Below, piece after piece: positions 1 to 8,221 of a stretch of DNA of 40,729 nucleotides. The position numbers and the translations under genes are program-made. Source of the stretch: an uncultured Lachnospiraceae bacterium (lineage in GTDB: Bacteria; Bacillota; Clostridia; Lachnospirales; Lachnospiraceae); NCBI GenBank assembly GCA_910578405.1, contig CAJTQO010000034.1, forward strand, positions 1 to 40,729, read 5' to 3'. Each line of letters starts with the position of its first letter. Positions within the stretch are counted from its first letter, which is position 1. The notes below the pieces were generated by a model. That model did no database searches. It was not told the DNA's origin and was given only the letters and a program-made list of their open reading frames with translations.

Positions 1-40
1 GCTGTAAGGGGTATTAACCATAAATATATTGTAGTAGAAA

Positions 41-180
41 GGAGGAAAGAAGTGAAAAAAGAGAAGAAAAAGAAGTGAAGAAGGAAGTGAAAAAAGAGAA
101 GAAAGAGAAAGGAGGAAAAATGGAAAAAAACGAAAAAAATGAAACGAAGAAAAATGGAAAAGGAAAAAGTGGAAATTGCA
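41..180 (+). repeat. Purine-rich tract with internal direct repeat
   Basis: More than 90 percent of these bases are A or G on the + strand. A 21-base unit at 49-69 recurs exactly at 84-104, and an 8-base ribosome-binding-site-like string at 41-48 recurs at 111-118. A lysine-rich reading frame could start at 120 behind GGAGG, but its composition simply mirrors the purine tract. No function is assigned; it lies just upstream of the promoter at 190-218. Confidence 0.6.
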
Positions 181-189
181 GGAAAATAA

Positions 190-218
190 TTGACATTAAG
201 CAGGAGGCTCTATATAAT
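190..218 (+). promoter_or_regulatory. Consensus sigma-A promoter
   Basis: TTGACA at 190-195 and TATAAT at 213-218 are separated by exactly 17 bases, a perfect match to the vegetative consensus. Transcription should start near 225 and read through the small ORFs at 292 and 441 to the terminator at 573-621. Confidence 0.85.
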
Positions 219-291
219 AAAAAAGAATTGTCTGCAGAAAAGCGTCTTTTTCGTATACGATGCGCAGACATGCCTGAGAGAGGAGGGCGAC

Positions 292-372
292 ATGGATAAA
301 AGGCAGGAATGGGAAAAGAGTTTTCATAAATGCCGATGTTTTTTGGGGTCGGATGATATGAAAATTTTGTAA
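292..372 (+). CDS. Putative 26-residue peptide A
   Basis: ATG at 292 follows AGGAGG (281-286) at an ideal 5-base spacing and is the first well-placed start after the promoter at 190-218. The peptide begins MDKRQEWEKSF and has two cysteines at residues 14 and 16. It has no signal peptide or membrane segment. I do not recognise a family. It could be a regulatory leader peptide, a small functional protein or chance. The promoter and ribosome binding site support translation; nothing supports a specific role. Confidence 0.35.
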   Translation: MDKRQEWEKSFHKCRCFLGSDDMKIL

Positions 373-440
373 AGCAGCCTGACAAAAAGCCGGAACTTGA
401 AAAGTAACGGGACAAAAAAGGAAAAGGAGGTAATTGTAAA

Positions 441-521
441 ATGAAAAAAAGGATGGAAAACAGCAAAATTTTTGGAATTGAATGGAAGAAATGTATGATT
501 ACCTCGGAAGATTGCAGATAA
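441..521 (+). CDS. Putative 26-residue peptide B
   Basis: ATG at 441 lies about 10 bases after AGGAGG (425-430). The peptide begins MKKRMENSKIFG, is basic at its N-terminus and has cysteines at residues 19 and 25. It is the same length as the peptide at 292-372 and shares a faint M-x-K-R-x-E start, which may be coincidence. It sits in the same predicted transcript, about 50 bases before the terminator hairpin. No family is recognised. Confidence 0.35.
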   Translation: MKKRMENSKIFGIEWKKCMITSEDCR

Positions 522-572
522 AGAGATTGTATTTTACCGTGGCATCATTTTGCGCCGCGATTTTTTATGCCC

Positions 573-621
573 AAAATCCCAGGGATACGAAACCGTGTCT
601 GTGGGATTTTTTGTCTTTTTC
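573..621 (+). terminator. Rho-independent terminator
   Basis: AAAATCCCA at 573-581 pairs perfectly with TGGGATTTT at 602-610, followed by a T-rich tail to 620. It closes the short transcription unit that starts at the promoter at 190-218. Confidence 0.8.
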
Positions 622-814
622 AACTTATCCAGCGCTTAATGGCGTTAAGGATATGCAGTTTTCCGGGATATCTGGAACTGGAAACGCAGCATGGAGCCGG
701 AAAGGAGCCGTAAGAAAAAGGAGCCGCAAAAGGGAATGATTTTCTTTTGCAGGACAGAGGAGCCTTTGCGGGAACTGCAGGATATTGGAAAAGATTGGAA
801 TAAGAGGGAAAAGA

Positions 815-1813
815 ATGATAATAGCAACAGTAACGGCGGTACACAGGGAGCGTTATGAATTATGTTTTGAAGATGAAATATTTTATGGAAGGCTGAAAGC
901 GGCCGTCTTTTACCATAGTAAGGAGTTGGTGGTATTTCCGACGGTTGGCGACCGGGTGGAAGTGGCGCGCAGTGAGGCAGGGGATAGCGCTATAGTAAAG
1001 GTACAGGAGAGGAAATCGGTATTTATGCGGATGAATGCAACACAGGGGATGCCAGACCAGGCAGTGGCTGCGAATTTTGATTATGTATTTATTACCATGT
1101 CCTTAAATGGGGATTTCCATCCATCTAAACTGGAACGGTATCTGGCAGCAGCCAGACGAAGCGGCGGAATCCCGGTTATTTTACTGACAAAGGCGGATTT
1201 GATGGAGGAATGGCAAAGGGAGGAGATATTGGCGCAGATTGCTTTGCTGGAGCCGGAAGCGGAGACGCATTGTATAAGCGTGTATACAGGGGAAGGGGTT
1301 TCACGGTTGGAAAAGTATGTTTCGGAAGGGAATACCATTGTGCTGCTTGGTTCTTCCGGAGTGGGAAAGTCTTCGTTTGTGAATGTGATGTTGGGGGAAG
1401 AGCAGATGCGTACAGGCGGGATTCGGGAGGCGGATGCACAGGGGCGGCATACCACAACCTTTAAACAGATGTTTACGATTCCAAAGCATATTACGCTGCC
1501 AGATGGAAGCGTGATAAAAGGAGGCGGGAAGATTATTGACACTCCAGGGATGCGGAAAGTTCTAATGGGGGAGGGAACGGATGGGATAGAGCTGGCTTTT
1601 GAGGATATTGGGCGGTTGGCCATGCAGTGCAGATTTTCTGACTGCAGGCATCAGACCGAACCGGGATGCGCCATCCGGAAAGCCTTGGAAGATGGGAGCC
1701 TGGAGGAGCGGCATTGGAAAAACTATCTGAGCCTGCAAAGAGAAGAAGCCTATTCCCGTGAGCGGAAGAAGCTTCTTCTAAAAAAGATGGAAAAGTCCAA
1801 AAAGCGCAGGTAG
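815..1813 (+). CDS. rsgA: Ribosome small subunit-dependent GTPase RsgA
   Basis: RsgA is a circularly permuted GTPase that helps mature the 30S subunit. The 332-residue protein shows an N-terminal OB-fold region, then G4 (TKAD near residue 124) placed before G1 (GSSGVGKSS near 178), a GRHTTT switch-I segment and G3 (DTPG near 242). This permuted order is diagnostic. A C-terminal zinc-type segment follows (C-x4-C-x-H-x5-C, around CRFSDCRHQTEPGC), then a lysine-rich tail. I chose ATG 815, with AGAGGG just upstream, over an in-frame TTG at 785. The terminator at 573-621 separates it from the small unit upstream. It converges with the GH13 gene. Confidence 0.95.
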   Translation: MIIATVTAVHRERYELCFEDEIFYGRLKAAVFYHSKELVVFPTVGDRVEVARSEAGDSAIVKVQERKSVFMRMNATQGMPDQAVAANFDYVFITMSLNGDFHPSKLERYLAAARRSGGIPVILLTKADLMEEWQREEILAQIALLEPEAETHCISVYTGEGVSRLEKYVSEGNTIVLLGSSGVGKSSFVNVMLGEEQMRTGGIREADAQGRHTTTFKQMFTIPKHITLPDGSVIKGGGKIIDTPGMRKVLMGEGTDGIELAFEDIGRLAMQCRFSDCRHQTEPGCAIRKALEDGSLEERHWKNYLSLQREEAYSRERKKLLLKKMEKSKKRR

Positions 1814-1879
1814 GGAAGCCATTTCCCTTCCTTAGCGCTGCCAGACAGAGGCAGGATGGTTAGGGGAAATGAAACGTTT

Positions 1880-1903
1880 TGGCGTTTATCCGTTAAAACG
1901 CCA
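1880..1903 (-). terminator. Hairpin at the end of the GH13 gene
   Basis: TGGCGTTT (1880-1887) and AAACGCCA (1896-1903) form an 8-bp stem that overlaps the stop codon of the minus-strand GH13 gene. The downstream tail is only weakly T-rich in that direction, so this is a possible rather than firm terminator between two convergent genes. Confidence 0.4.
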
Positions 1904-3557
1904 GCGCCAATGCCTGGTATCCGTGCAGATGGATTGTGCAGCCATCCTGTGATACGTCTGAGTAGTTGTTAAGCAATATTTCCTGATAAGCAGCCGGAAG
2001 TTCCACGTCCTGCCCTTGTTTCTGGTAATTTCCAATGACCAGGATGGTTTTGTCCCCTTTTCGATAGTACGCCATTAAGTTGTGGCGGTTTTGCCATACC
2101 GGCTCCAAGGAGCCATATACAATGGTTTCTTTGTAGACAGGGTTTTTGCGCAAAGCAATCAGTTTTTTATAAAAGCTCCATACAGAATCCGGGTCGTGAA
2201 CCTGGGCGGCGGCATGAATGGCAGTGTAGTTTGGGTTGACTTTCAGCCATGGGGAGCCGGTGGTGAACCCGGCGTTTGCCTCGTCAGACCAGTGCATGGG
2301 CGTTCTGCCGTTGTCCCTGCTGAAAGTGGAAACGGCCTTTAAAGCGTCTTCAGGGGAAAGCCCGGCTTTTAGCGCCACCTGGTATTCTCCATGGGAAGAG
2401 ACGTCGTCCACCTCGTCCATGGAAGTGAAAGCCATATTTTCCATGCCAAGTTCCTGCCCCTGGTAAATAAATGGGATGCCGCGCAGCAGGAAGCTTAGCG
2501 CTGCCAGCATTTTTTTACTTTCCGGGCAGCGGTCGCCTTCCGGGATATAACGGCTGGCGCCACGGGGCCAGTCATGGTTTTCGATAATATTGGCTAAAAA
2601 GCCTATGCTGCCTGCCCGTTTTTGTGATTCAAAGCAGCAGTCCCTGTATTCGTCCGGCGTGACAGGGCTGCAGTCATACCAGCCGTTTGGACTGAAACCA
2701 AACATGGCGGCATTGAAATCAAAAATGCTGTCAAAGTAGCCGTTTTCCCCTATTAAGCCCGGCAGGTTGTCAGGTTTGGCGCAGAACACTTCCCCTACGG
2801 AAAAGGCGTTATGCACGCGAAACGTTTGGTCACGCATTTCGTTTAAGAATTCTCCGATGCCTTTGGCTTCCTGCAGCATGGCGCCGATGTTGCAAAGGCC
2901 GTCTTCTCTGTCCGGGGCATAGTCATGGAGGGGAAGGGCTTTCTTTATGTTCATAATAGCGTCCAGACGGAAGCCGTCCACCCCTTTATCCAGCCACCAG
3001 TTTATATTTTTGTAAATTTCTTCACGCACTTGCGGGTTTTCCCAGTTTAAGTCCGGCTGCTTTTTGTGGAACATATGAAGGTATTGCTTATTGGTTCCTG
3101 GCATGTCATCCCAGGCGGGGCCGCCGAAAGCGGAACGCCAATTCGTGGGCAGCTTTCCTTCCTCCTTGTCTCTTAAGTAAAAGTATTTGCCGTATTTCCC
3201 GTCGGGCTCCTGGCAGGCTTTTTGAAACCATTCGTGTTCGTCGGAGCAATGGTTTACCACCAGATCCATTAACAGGTACATTCCTCTCTTTTTTACCTCT
3301 GCAATCAGTTGTTCCATATCTTCCATCGTGCCGAAACGCGGGTCGATATTGTAATAGTCCGAAATATCGTAGCCCTGGTCAGCCAGAGGGGAGGGATAGC
3401 AGGGAGAAAGCCAGAGGATGTCCACGCCTAAATCTTGAAGGTAATCCAGTTTGCGGATAATGCCGGGGATATCTCCGATGCCGTCGCCGTTGGAATCATA
3501 AAAGCTTTTTGGGTAAATTTGATATGCGACTTTGTCATGCCACCATTGTTTTGTCAT
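1893..3557 (-). CDS. GH13 alpha-glucosidase (oligo-1,6-glucosidase/dextran glucosidase type)
   Basis: A 554-residue cytoplasmic enzyme with no signal peptide that hydrolyses short alpha-glucosides. GH13 motifs in order: DLVVNH at 98-103, QPDLNW at 167-172 (typical of the oligo-1,6-glucosidase branch), GFRLDA with the predicted nucleophile D199, GEVF with predicted acid/base E256, and ENHD with D329. The length and catalytic numbering nearly coincide with Bacillus oligo-1,6-glucosidase. The residue after the nucleophile is Ala200; in alpha-1,6-specific enzymes it is usually Val, and Ala or Thr goes with alpha-1,4 activity. Substrate range is therefore uncertain. The start follows AAAGGAGG at 7 bases. 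It stands alone, opposite to its neighbours, with its own promoter; no sugar transporter is adjacent. Confidence 0.93.
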   Translation of the reverse strand: MTKQWWHDKVAYQIYPKSFYDSNGDGIGDIPGIIRKLDYLQDLGVDILWLSPCYPSPLADQGYDISDYYNIDPRFGTMEDMEQLIAEVKKRGMYLLMDLVVNHCSDEHEWFQKACQEPDGKYGKYFYLRDKEEGKLPTNWRSAFGGPAWDDMPGTNKQYLHMFHKKQPDLNWENPQVREEIYKNINWWLDKGVDGFRLDAIMNIKKALPLHDYAPDREDGLCNIGAMLQEAKGIGEFLNEMRDQTFRVHNAFSVGEVFCAKPDNLPGLIGENGYFDSIFDFNAAMFGFSPNGWYDCSPVTPDEYRDCCFESQKRAGSIGFLANIIENHDWPRGASRYIPEGDRCPESKKMLAALSFLLRGIPFIYQGQELGMENMAFTSMDEVDDVSSHGEYQVALKAGLSPEDALKAVSTFSRDNGRTPMHWSDEANAGFTTGSPWLKVNPNYTAIHAAAQVHDPDSVWSFYKKLIALRKNPVYKETIVYGSLEPVWQNRHNLMAYYRKGDKTILVIGNYQKQGQDVELPAAYQEILLNNYSDVSQDGCTIHLHGYQALALAF

Positions 3558-3630
3558 GTAGGAACCTCCTTTTACGTTAAGTATTTTGTATTATTCCGTG
3601 TTTGTGCCATTATTTTTGGCGCTGTCTTTT

Positions 3631-3659
3631 ATTATAACGGCGGTTGGAATGGTTGTCAA
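3631..3659 (-). promoter_or_regulatory. Sigma-A promoter of the GH13 gene
   Basis: Read on the minus strand, TTGACA (3659-3654) and TATAAT (3636-3631) are spaced by exactly 17 bases. The start site would be near 3624, giving a leader of about 65 bases before the GH13 start. I see no cre-like operator that I would defend. Confidence 0.85.
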
Positions 3660-3735
3660 ATTATGACTTATCTTATTTTTGCTATCATATTTTGTCGTTG
3701 AATGGGGTGATGCGGCGGTATCGTTGAATATCCGG

Positions 3736-3764
3736 TTGCTTTTTCCATTGCCCTGGTGTATCAT
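3736..3764 (+). promoter_or_regulatory. Likely promoter of the sigma-like gene
   Basis: TTGCTT at 3736-3741 and TATCAT at 3759-3764 are 17 bases apart, a moderate consensus match 37 bases before the start codon at 3801. It is divergent from the GH13 promoter. Confidence 0.5.
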
Positions 3765-3800
3765 TTGATTATCTGCAAATCCGGCAAGGGGGGATGGATT

Positions 3801-4541
3801 ATGGACAGGGAACTGTTATTTGGAAAGACGTTGGAGGAGATAAAGCGCCTGGCAAAGGGGCAGGGGAACTGTATTTCAAAAGAACAGATTGCGGAAGCAT
3901 TTTCAAAATTGGGGCTGGCGCAGGAGCAGTTGGCTTTGGTTGAGGAATATTTAAAAGAACATAAGATTGGGATTGGGGAACCGCTAAATCCAAAGGATTA
4001 CCTGACGGAGGGGGAGGTTCGTTACCTGGATGTCTATCTGGAAGAGCTGAAAGGGATGGATGCAGTGACGGAAGGGGAGAAGGAAGCGTTTTCCCTTTCC
4101 GCAATGGCCGGGGACGGGCAGGCCCAGGCGCGGTTAGTGGAAATCTATCTTCCTAAAGTGGTGGAGATTGCGAAGCTGTATGGCGGACAGGGCGTTGCGC
4201 TGGAGGATTTGATTGGCGAGGGGAATTTGGCTTTGGCGGCAGGCGTGTCGATGTTAGGCTGTCTGGAACATGCCTGTGAGGTGGAAGGGATGCTTGGCAA
4301 AAGGATTATGGACGCTATGGAAGAGTGCATCTATGAGAACCTGGAGCAGGCGCGTAAAGATAAGAAGGCATTGGAGCATGTGAATTTGGTGGCGAAGCAG
4401 GCCAGGGAGCTGGCGGAAGCTTTACAGCGCAAAGTGACGGTGGAAGAACTGGCGGCGGAAACGGAATTGTCGGAAGACGAGATTTTGGAAGCAATCCGTA
4501 TAAGCGGGAATCAAATGGAATATATTAAGGGATTGACGTGA
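3801..4541 (+). CDS. Truncated sigma-70-like protein
   Basis: A 246-residue protein resembling the front half of the housekeeping sigma factor. Residues 1-60 resemble region 1.1. Residues 65-145 resemble regions 1.2-2.2, including a VVEIAKLYGGQG segment and EDLIGEGNLAL, the core-binding part. The part that should be regions 2.3-2.4, which normally melt and read the -10 element, lacks the aromatic/WWIRQ-type signature. A region-3-like helical segment (VTVEELAAETELSEDE, about 212-227) follows, and there is no region 4. It may bind RNA polymerase core without recognising promoters; that is inference. The ATG at 3801 follows AGGGGGG; the longer frame from 3756 has no comparable site. Confidence 0.75.
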   Translation: MDRELLFGKTLEEIKRLAKGQGNCISKEQIAEAFSKLGLAQEQLALVEEYLKEHKIGIGEPLNPKDYLTEGEVRYLDVYLEELKGMDAVTEGEKEAFSLSAMAGDGQAQARLVEIYLPKVVEIAKLYGGQGVALEDLIGEGNLALAAGVSMLGCLEHACEVEGMLGKRIMDAMEECIYENLEQARKDKKALEHVNLVAKQARELAEALQRKVTVEELAAETELSEDEILEAIRISGNQMEYIKGLT

Positions 4542-4610
4542 GGCAAAACAAAAGGCCAGGCTTGCGGCCATCCCGGAGCGTGAGCCGGATGGCGCGGCAG
4601 GGAGGCAGGA

Positions 4611-5054
4611 ATGGACAGGAAGGTTGAAACGGGACAGGGGCAGGACAGGGATTTTAAATATATACTGCAGGACACGGGACAGATTTACCTGGGGGCCAGG
4701 TTCAGTTATAGCGAACTGTTGGACGAGGAAATGATGAATTTTAAGTTAAAGACAGTGATTTCACAGTATATTCTGAAAGAAGTGGACAGGTCTTCCACCT
4801 TGGAAAGCCATTTTTATTATATGGAAGAAGGCTCCCTTGCCTATCAGACTTATTTGGAGCTGAAAGTGAAGGTAAAGGTAAGCATACCCGAGGAAAAGAG
4901 AGGGTTTGGCGGGAAGGCGCGGACGGTTTATAAGGATAAGGAATATAGCCTGAAAGAGTTTGTGGGACTGAATCTGGCAAAGAAAAAGCAGCTCGGTTTT
5001 TTTGTGAGGGAAATCTCCGTTTCAAAACTGGGCCTTATAACGTTTACAGTTTGA
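4611..5054 (+). CDS. Hypothetical protein, 147 aa
   Basis: I do not recognise this family. The protein is charged, soluble-looking and has no signal peptide or membrane span. It has many Lys, Glu and aromatic residues and predicted beta-rich segments (ELKVKVKVSIPEE, then SKLGLITFTV at the end). The start at 4611 follows GGGAGGCAGGA. It lies 69 bases after the sigma-like gene in the same direction, with only a weak hairpin between, so the two may be co-transcribed. That is the only clue to function. Confidence 0.7.
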   Translation: MDRKVETGQGQDRDFKYILQDTGQIYLGARFSYSELLDEEMMNFKLKTVISQYILKEVDRSSTLESHFYYMEEGSLAYQTYLELKVKVKVSIPEEKRGFGGKARTVYKDKEYSLKEFVGLNLAKKKQLGFFVREISVSKLGLITFTV

Positions 5055-5226
5055 TGCATTGCAGATATCAAGGCGATGTGCCGTTTATGGCAACCCGTCC
5101 GGTCTTGGGCTGGCATTTGTAAGGCTGATTTTACGTTTAACGCCATGAAAATTGGTGGGGGAATATGGGAAAAGGGGCGTTTGCAATATTTTTGCGAAAC
5201 TGGATATAGAAAGGAAAAGGCGGCAT

Positions 5227-8166
5227 ATGGACAGGAAAGTCATGGAAAGTAAGATAAGGGGATTGGAAAGTTATGAGGTGGTGGAAGCCCGTGAGGTGGG
5301 GGATTTAAATTCCTATGGATATTTGCTGAGGCATAAAAAGACAGGGGCGCGTCTGACGCTGTTGTCAAATGAGGATGAGAACAAGGTGTTCTATATTGGG
5401 TTTCGCACCCCGCCTGCAGACAGCACCGGGGTGGCGCATATCATAGAGCATACGGTATTGTGCGGGTCGGAGAATTTCCCGGTGAAGGATCCGTTTGTGG
5501 AATTGGTGAAAGGTTCTCTGAATACATTCTTAAATGCCATGACTTACCCGGACAAGACGGTGTATCCGGTGGCAAGTTGCAATGATAAGGATTTTCGGAA
5601 TTTGATGCATGTGTATCTGGATGCGGTGTTCCATCCGAACATATATAAGGAAGAAAAGATTTTCCGCCAGGAGGGCTGGCATTACGACCTGCAGGACGCC
5701 CAGGATGAATTGACGCTTAACGGGGTGGTTTATAATGAAATGAAGGGAGCTTTTTCTTCGCCGGATGATGTGCTGGACAGAGAAGTGTTAAATTCCCTGT
5801 TTCCGGATACGCCTTATGGGACGGAATCGGGCGGCGATCCGGATGTGATACCGGAACTTACCTATGAAGCCTATCTGGATTTCCACAGAAAATATTATCA
5901 TCCGTCCAACAGCTACATTTACCTGTATGGGGATATGGATATGGCGCAGCAGTTAGAATTCATCGACAAGGAATATTTGTCCGGGTTTGAGGCCCTGGAG
6001 GTGGATTCCAGCATACCGGTGCAGCCTGGGTTCGATGCGCCAAAGGAGATTTGCAAGGAGTATCCCATAGCGGAAAGCGAGTCAGAGAGCGAGAATACGT
6101 ATCTTGCCTATAACATGGCGGTGGGGGACAACCTGGACCGGAAGCTTTATCTTGCATTCCAGATTTTGGATTATGCGCTTTGTTCGGCGACAGGCGCGCC
6201 TTTGAAGGAAGCGCTGACGGAACGCGGGATTGGCAAGGAAGTTTACAGTTCTTATGAAAACGGGATTATGCAGTCCTTCTTTTCCATTGTGGCGAAAAAT
6301 ACCGATGCGTCCCGCAAAGACGAATTTGTTTCCGTCATTGAAAAGACGTTGGAAAGCCAGGCGCAAAACGGGATTGACCGGAAAGCTTTGCAGGCTGGGC
6401 TGAACTATTATGAATTTAAATACCGGGAGGCGGATTTTGGCAGCTATCCCAGAGGGTTGATGATTGGGCTGCAAGTGTTGGACAGTTGGCTGTATGCAGA
6501 CGATAAACCGTTTATACATGTGGAAGCCAACGAGACTTTTGCGGAATTGAAGCGGGATTTGGAATCCGGGTATTTTGAGGGCTTGATTCGCCGTTACCTG
6601 CTGCAGAATAATCATAAGACGCTGATTGTTCTGTCTCCGGTAAAAGGGCTGACTACGAAAAAGGATTTGGAACTGCAAAAGAAGCTGCAGGATTATAAGG
6701 CGTCTTTAAGCGCAGAAGAGGTGGAGGAAATCGTAAGGCAGACGGCCGAGCTTGTGCGTTATCAGGAGGAACCAAGCCCAAAGGAAGCGCTGGAAAAGAT
6801 TCCGATGCTGACACGGGAGGATATCAGAAAAGAGGCGGTGAACTTTATCAATGAGGAACGCCATGCCGGGGATACGCTTGTGTTGTTCCATGATATTTTC
6901 ACCAATGGCATCGGATATTTGCGGTTTTTGTTTGATTTGCGCAGTGTGCCGGAGGAATTGTTCCCGTATATCGGTGTGTTAAAAAATGCGCTGGGGATGG
7001 TGGATACGCAAAACTATGCTTATGGAGACTTATACCATGAAACGAATATCCGCACCGGCGGGATACGTATGGCGGTGAATTCTTATACCAATGCGCAGGA
7101 CAGGCAGCAGTATAAGATGATGTTTGAAATGAAAGTGAAAGTATTGTATGAGAATCTGGCGGATGCGTTCCGGCTGGCGGAAGAGATTTTGCTCAAATCA
7201 AAATTCACGGATAGTAAGCGGCTTTATGACGTTATTGCGGAAGTGCAGTCGCAGATGCAGGCAGCCATGGCGTCTTCGGGGCATACCTTGGCGGCGCTGC
7301 GCGCGCTGTCTGGCGTTTCCGCTACGGCGGCAATGGCGCAGCAGATTAGCGGGATTCCCCAATATCGTTTGTTAGAACGGCTGGAAGGGAATTTTGAGGA
7401 AGAAAAAGACGATTTGACAGACAAATTACAGCGTTTATTGACATATATTTTCCGGCCGGAAAACCTGATGGTGGATTATACGGCCACCGAAAAGGAATAT
7501 AAGGGGGTGGAAGAAGGCGTTGCCGCATTCCGGGAAAAACTGTTTACGGAACCGATAGAAGCAGGGGATTACCGTCCTGCATTGGAAAAGAAGCACGAAG
7601 GGTATCTGACTTCCGCGCAGGTGCAGTTTGTGTGCAGGGCCGGGAATTTTACAAAGGAAGGGCTTTCCTATACGGGGGCGCTGCGCGCCTTGAAGGTAAT
7701 GATGGGATATGATTATCTTTGGAACAGGGTGCGTGTAAAAGGCGGCGCCTATGGCTGTATGTGCAGTTTTGGCCGCACGGGCGACAGTTACTTTGTATCT
7801 TACCGTGACCCGAATCTGGAGAAGACAGTGGAGGTGTATGAGAAGGCTGCGGATTATATCGCTTCGTTTGAGGCGGACGAACGGACAGTGACGAAGTATA
7901 TTATCGGGGCAGTCAGCGACCTGGACGTACCGATGACTCCGGCGGCCAAAGGCGCCTACTCTCTTAGCGGCTATCTGACTAAGCTGCCTTTTGCGCAGGT
8001 GCAAAAAGAGCGGGATGAGCTGCTTGGCGTGACTGTGGATGTTATCCGTTCCCTGGCAGGGCATATCCGCGCGTTTATGGCGGCGGACAGCTTGTGCGTA
8101 GTGGGTAATGAGGAAAAATTAAAGGAAAGCGCGCTGTTTGAGGTGGTGGAGCCGCTGTTCCATTGA
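5227..8166 (+). CDS. Insulinase-family (M16C) metallopeptidase, presequence-protease-like
   Basis: A 979-residue zinc peptidase of the M16C type, which fold as one chain of two halves and degrade short unfolded peptides in the cytosol. The inverted zinc motif HIIEH is at residues 71-75, in the context STGVAHIIEHTVLCGS, and the third ligand is expected in VVYNEMKGAFSSPD about 75 residues on. The inactive C-terminal half carries the usual RVKGGAYGCMCSF segment. The length fits the family (about 970). No signal peptide is seen. The ATG at 5227 is preferred; the frame runs 25 codons further upstream to a TTG with no good ribosome binding site. Confidence 0.93.
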   Translation: MDRKVMESKIRGLESYEVVEAREVGDLNSYGYLLRHKKTGARLTLLSNEDENKVFYIGFRTPPADSTGVAHIIEHTVLCGSENFPVKDPFVELVKGSLNTFLNAMTYPDKTVYPVASCNDKDFRNLMHVYLDAVFHPNIYKEEKIFRQEGWHYDLQDAQDELTLNGVVYNEMKGAFSSPDDVLDREVLNSLFPDTPYGTESGGDPDVIPELTYEAYLDFHRKYYHPSNSYIYLYGDMDMAQQLEFIDKEYLSGFEALEVDSSIPVQPGFDAPKEICKEYPIAESESESENTYLAYNMAVGDNLDRKLYLAFQILDYALCSATGAPLKEALTERGIGKEVYSSYENGIMQSFFSIVAKNTDASRKDEFVSVIEKTLESQAQNGIDRKALQAGLNYYEFKYREADFGSYPRGLMIGLQVLDSWLYADDKPFIHVEANETFAELKRDLESGYFEGLIRRYLLQNNHKTLIVLSPVKGLTTKKDLELQKKLQDYKASLSAEEVEEIVRQTAELVRYQEEPSPKEALEKIPMLTREDIRKEAVNFINEERHAGDTLVLFHDIFTNGIGYLRFLFDLRSVPEELFPYIGVLKNALGMVDTQNYAYGDLYHETNIRTGGIRMAVNSYTNAQDRQQYKMMFEMKVKVLYENLADAFRLAEEILLKSKFTDSKRLYDVIAEVQSQMQAAMASSGHTLAALRALSGVSATAAMAQQISGIPQYRLLERLEGNFEEEKDDLTDKLQRLLTYIFRPENLMVDYTATEKEYKGVEEGVAAFREKLFTEPIEAGDYRPALEKKHEGYLTSAQVQFVCRAGNFTKEGLSYTGALRALKVMMGYDYLWNRVRVKGGAYGCMCSFGRTGDSYFVSYRDPNLEKTVEVYEKAADYIASFEADERTVTKYIIGAVSDLDVPMTPAAKGAYSLSGYLTKLPFAQVQKERDELLGVTVDVIRSLAGHIRAFMAADSLCVVGNEEKLKESALFEVVEPLFH

Positions 8167-8221
8167 TTAAGGCATTTTTGGGGCAAGAAGTTGAGACATG
8201 GCGCGAAACGGGGAGGAATAT

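Noticed and set aside
75..299. Lysine-rich open frame (also readable from ATG 120 after GGAGG)
   Set aside because: Its composition is that of the purine tract, the promoter at 190-218 lies inside it, and it overlaps the better-placed start at 292.
4542..4610. Terminator between the sigma-like gene and the 4611 gene
   Set aside because: The stem ATCCCGG/CCGGAT is bulged and has no T-run, so co-transcription is more likely.
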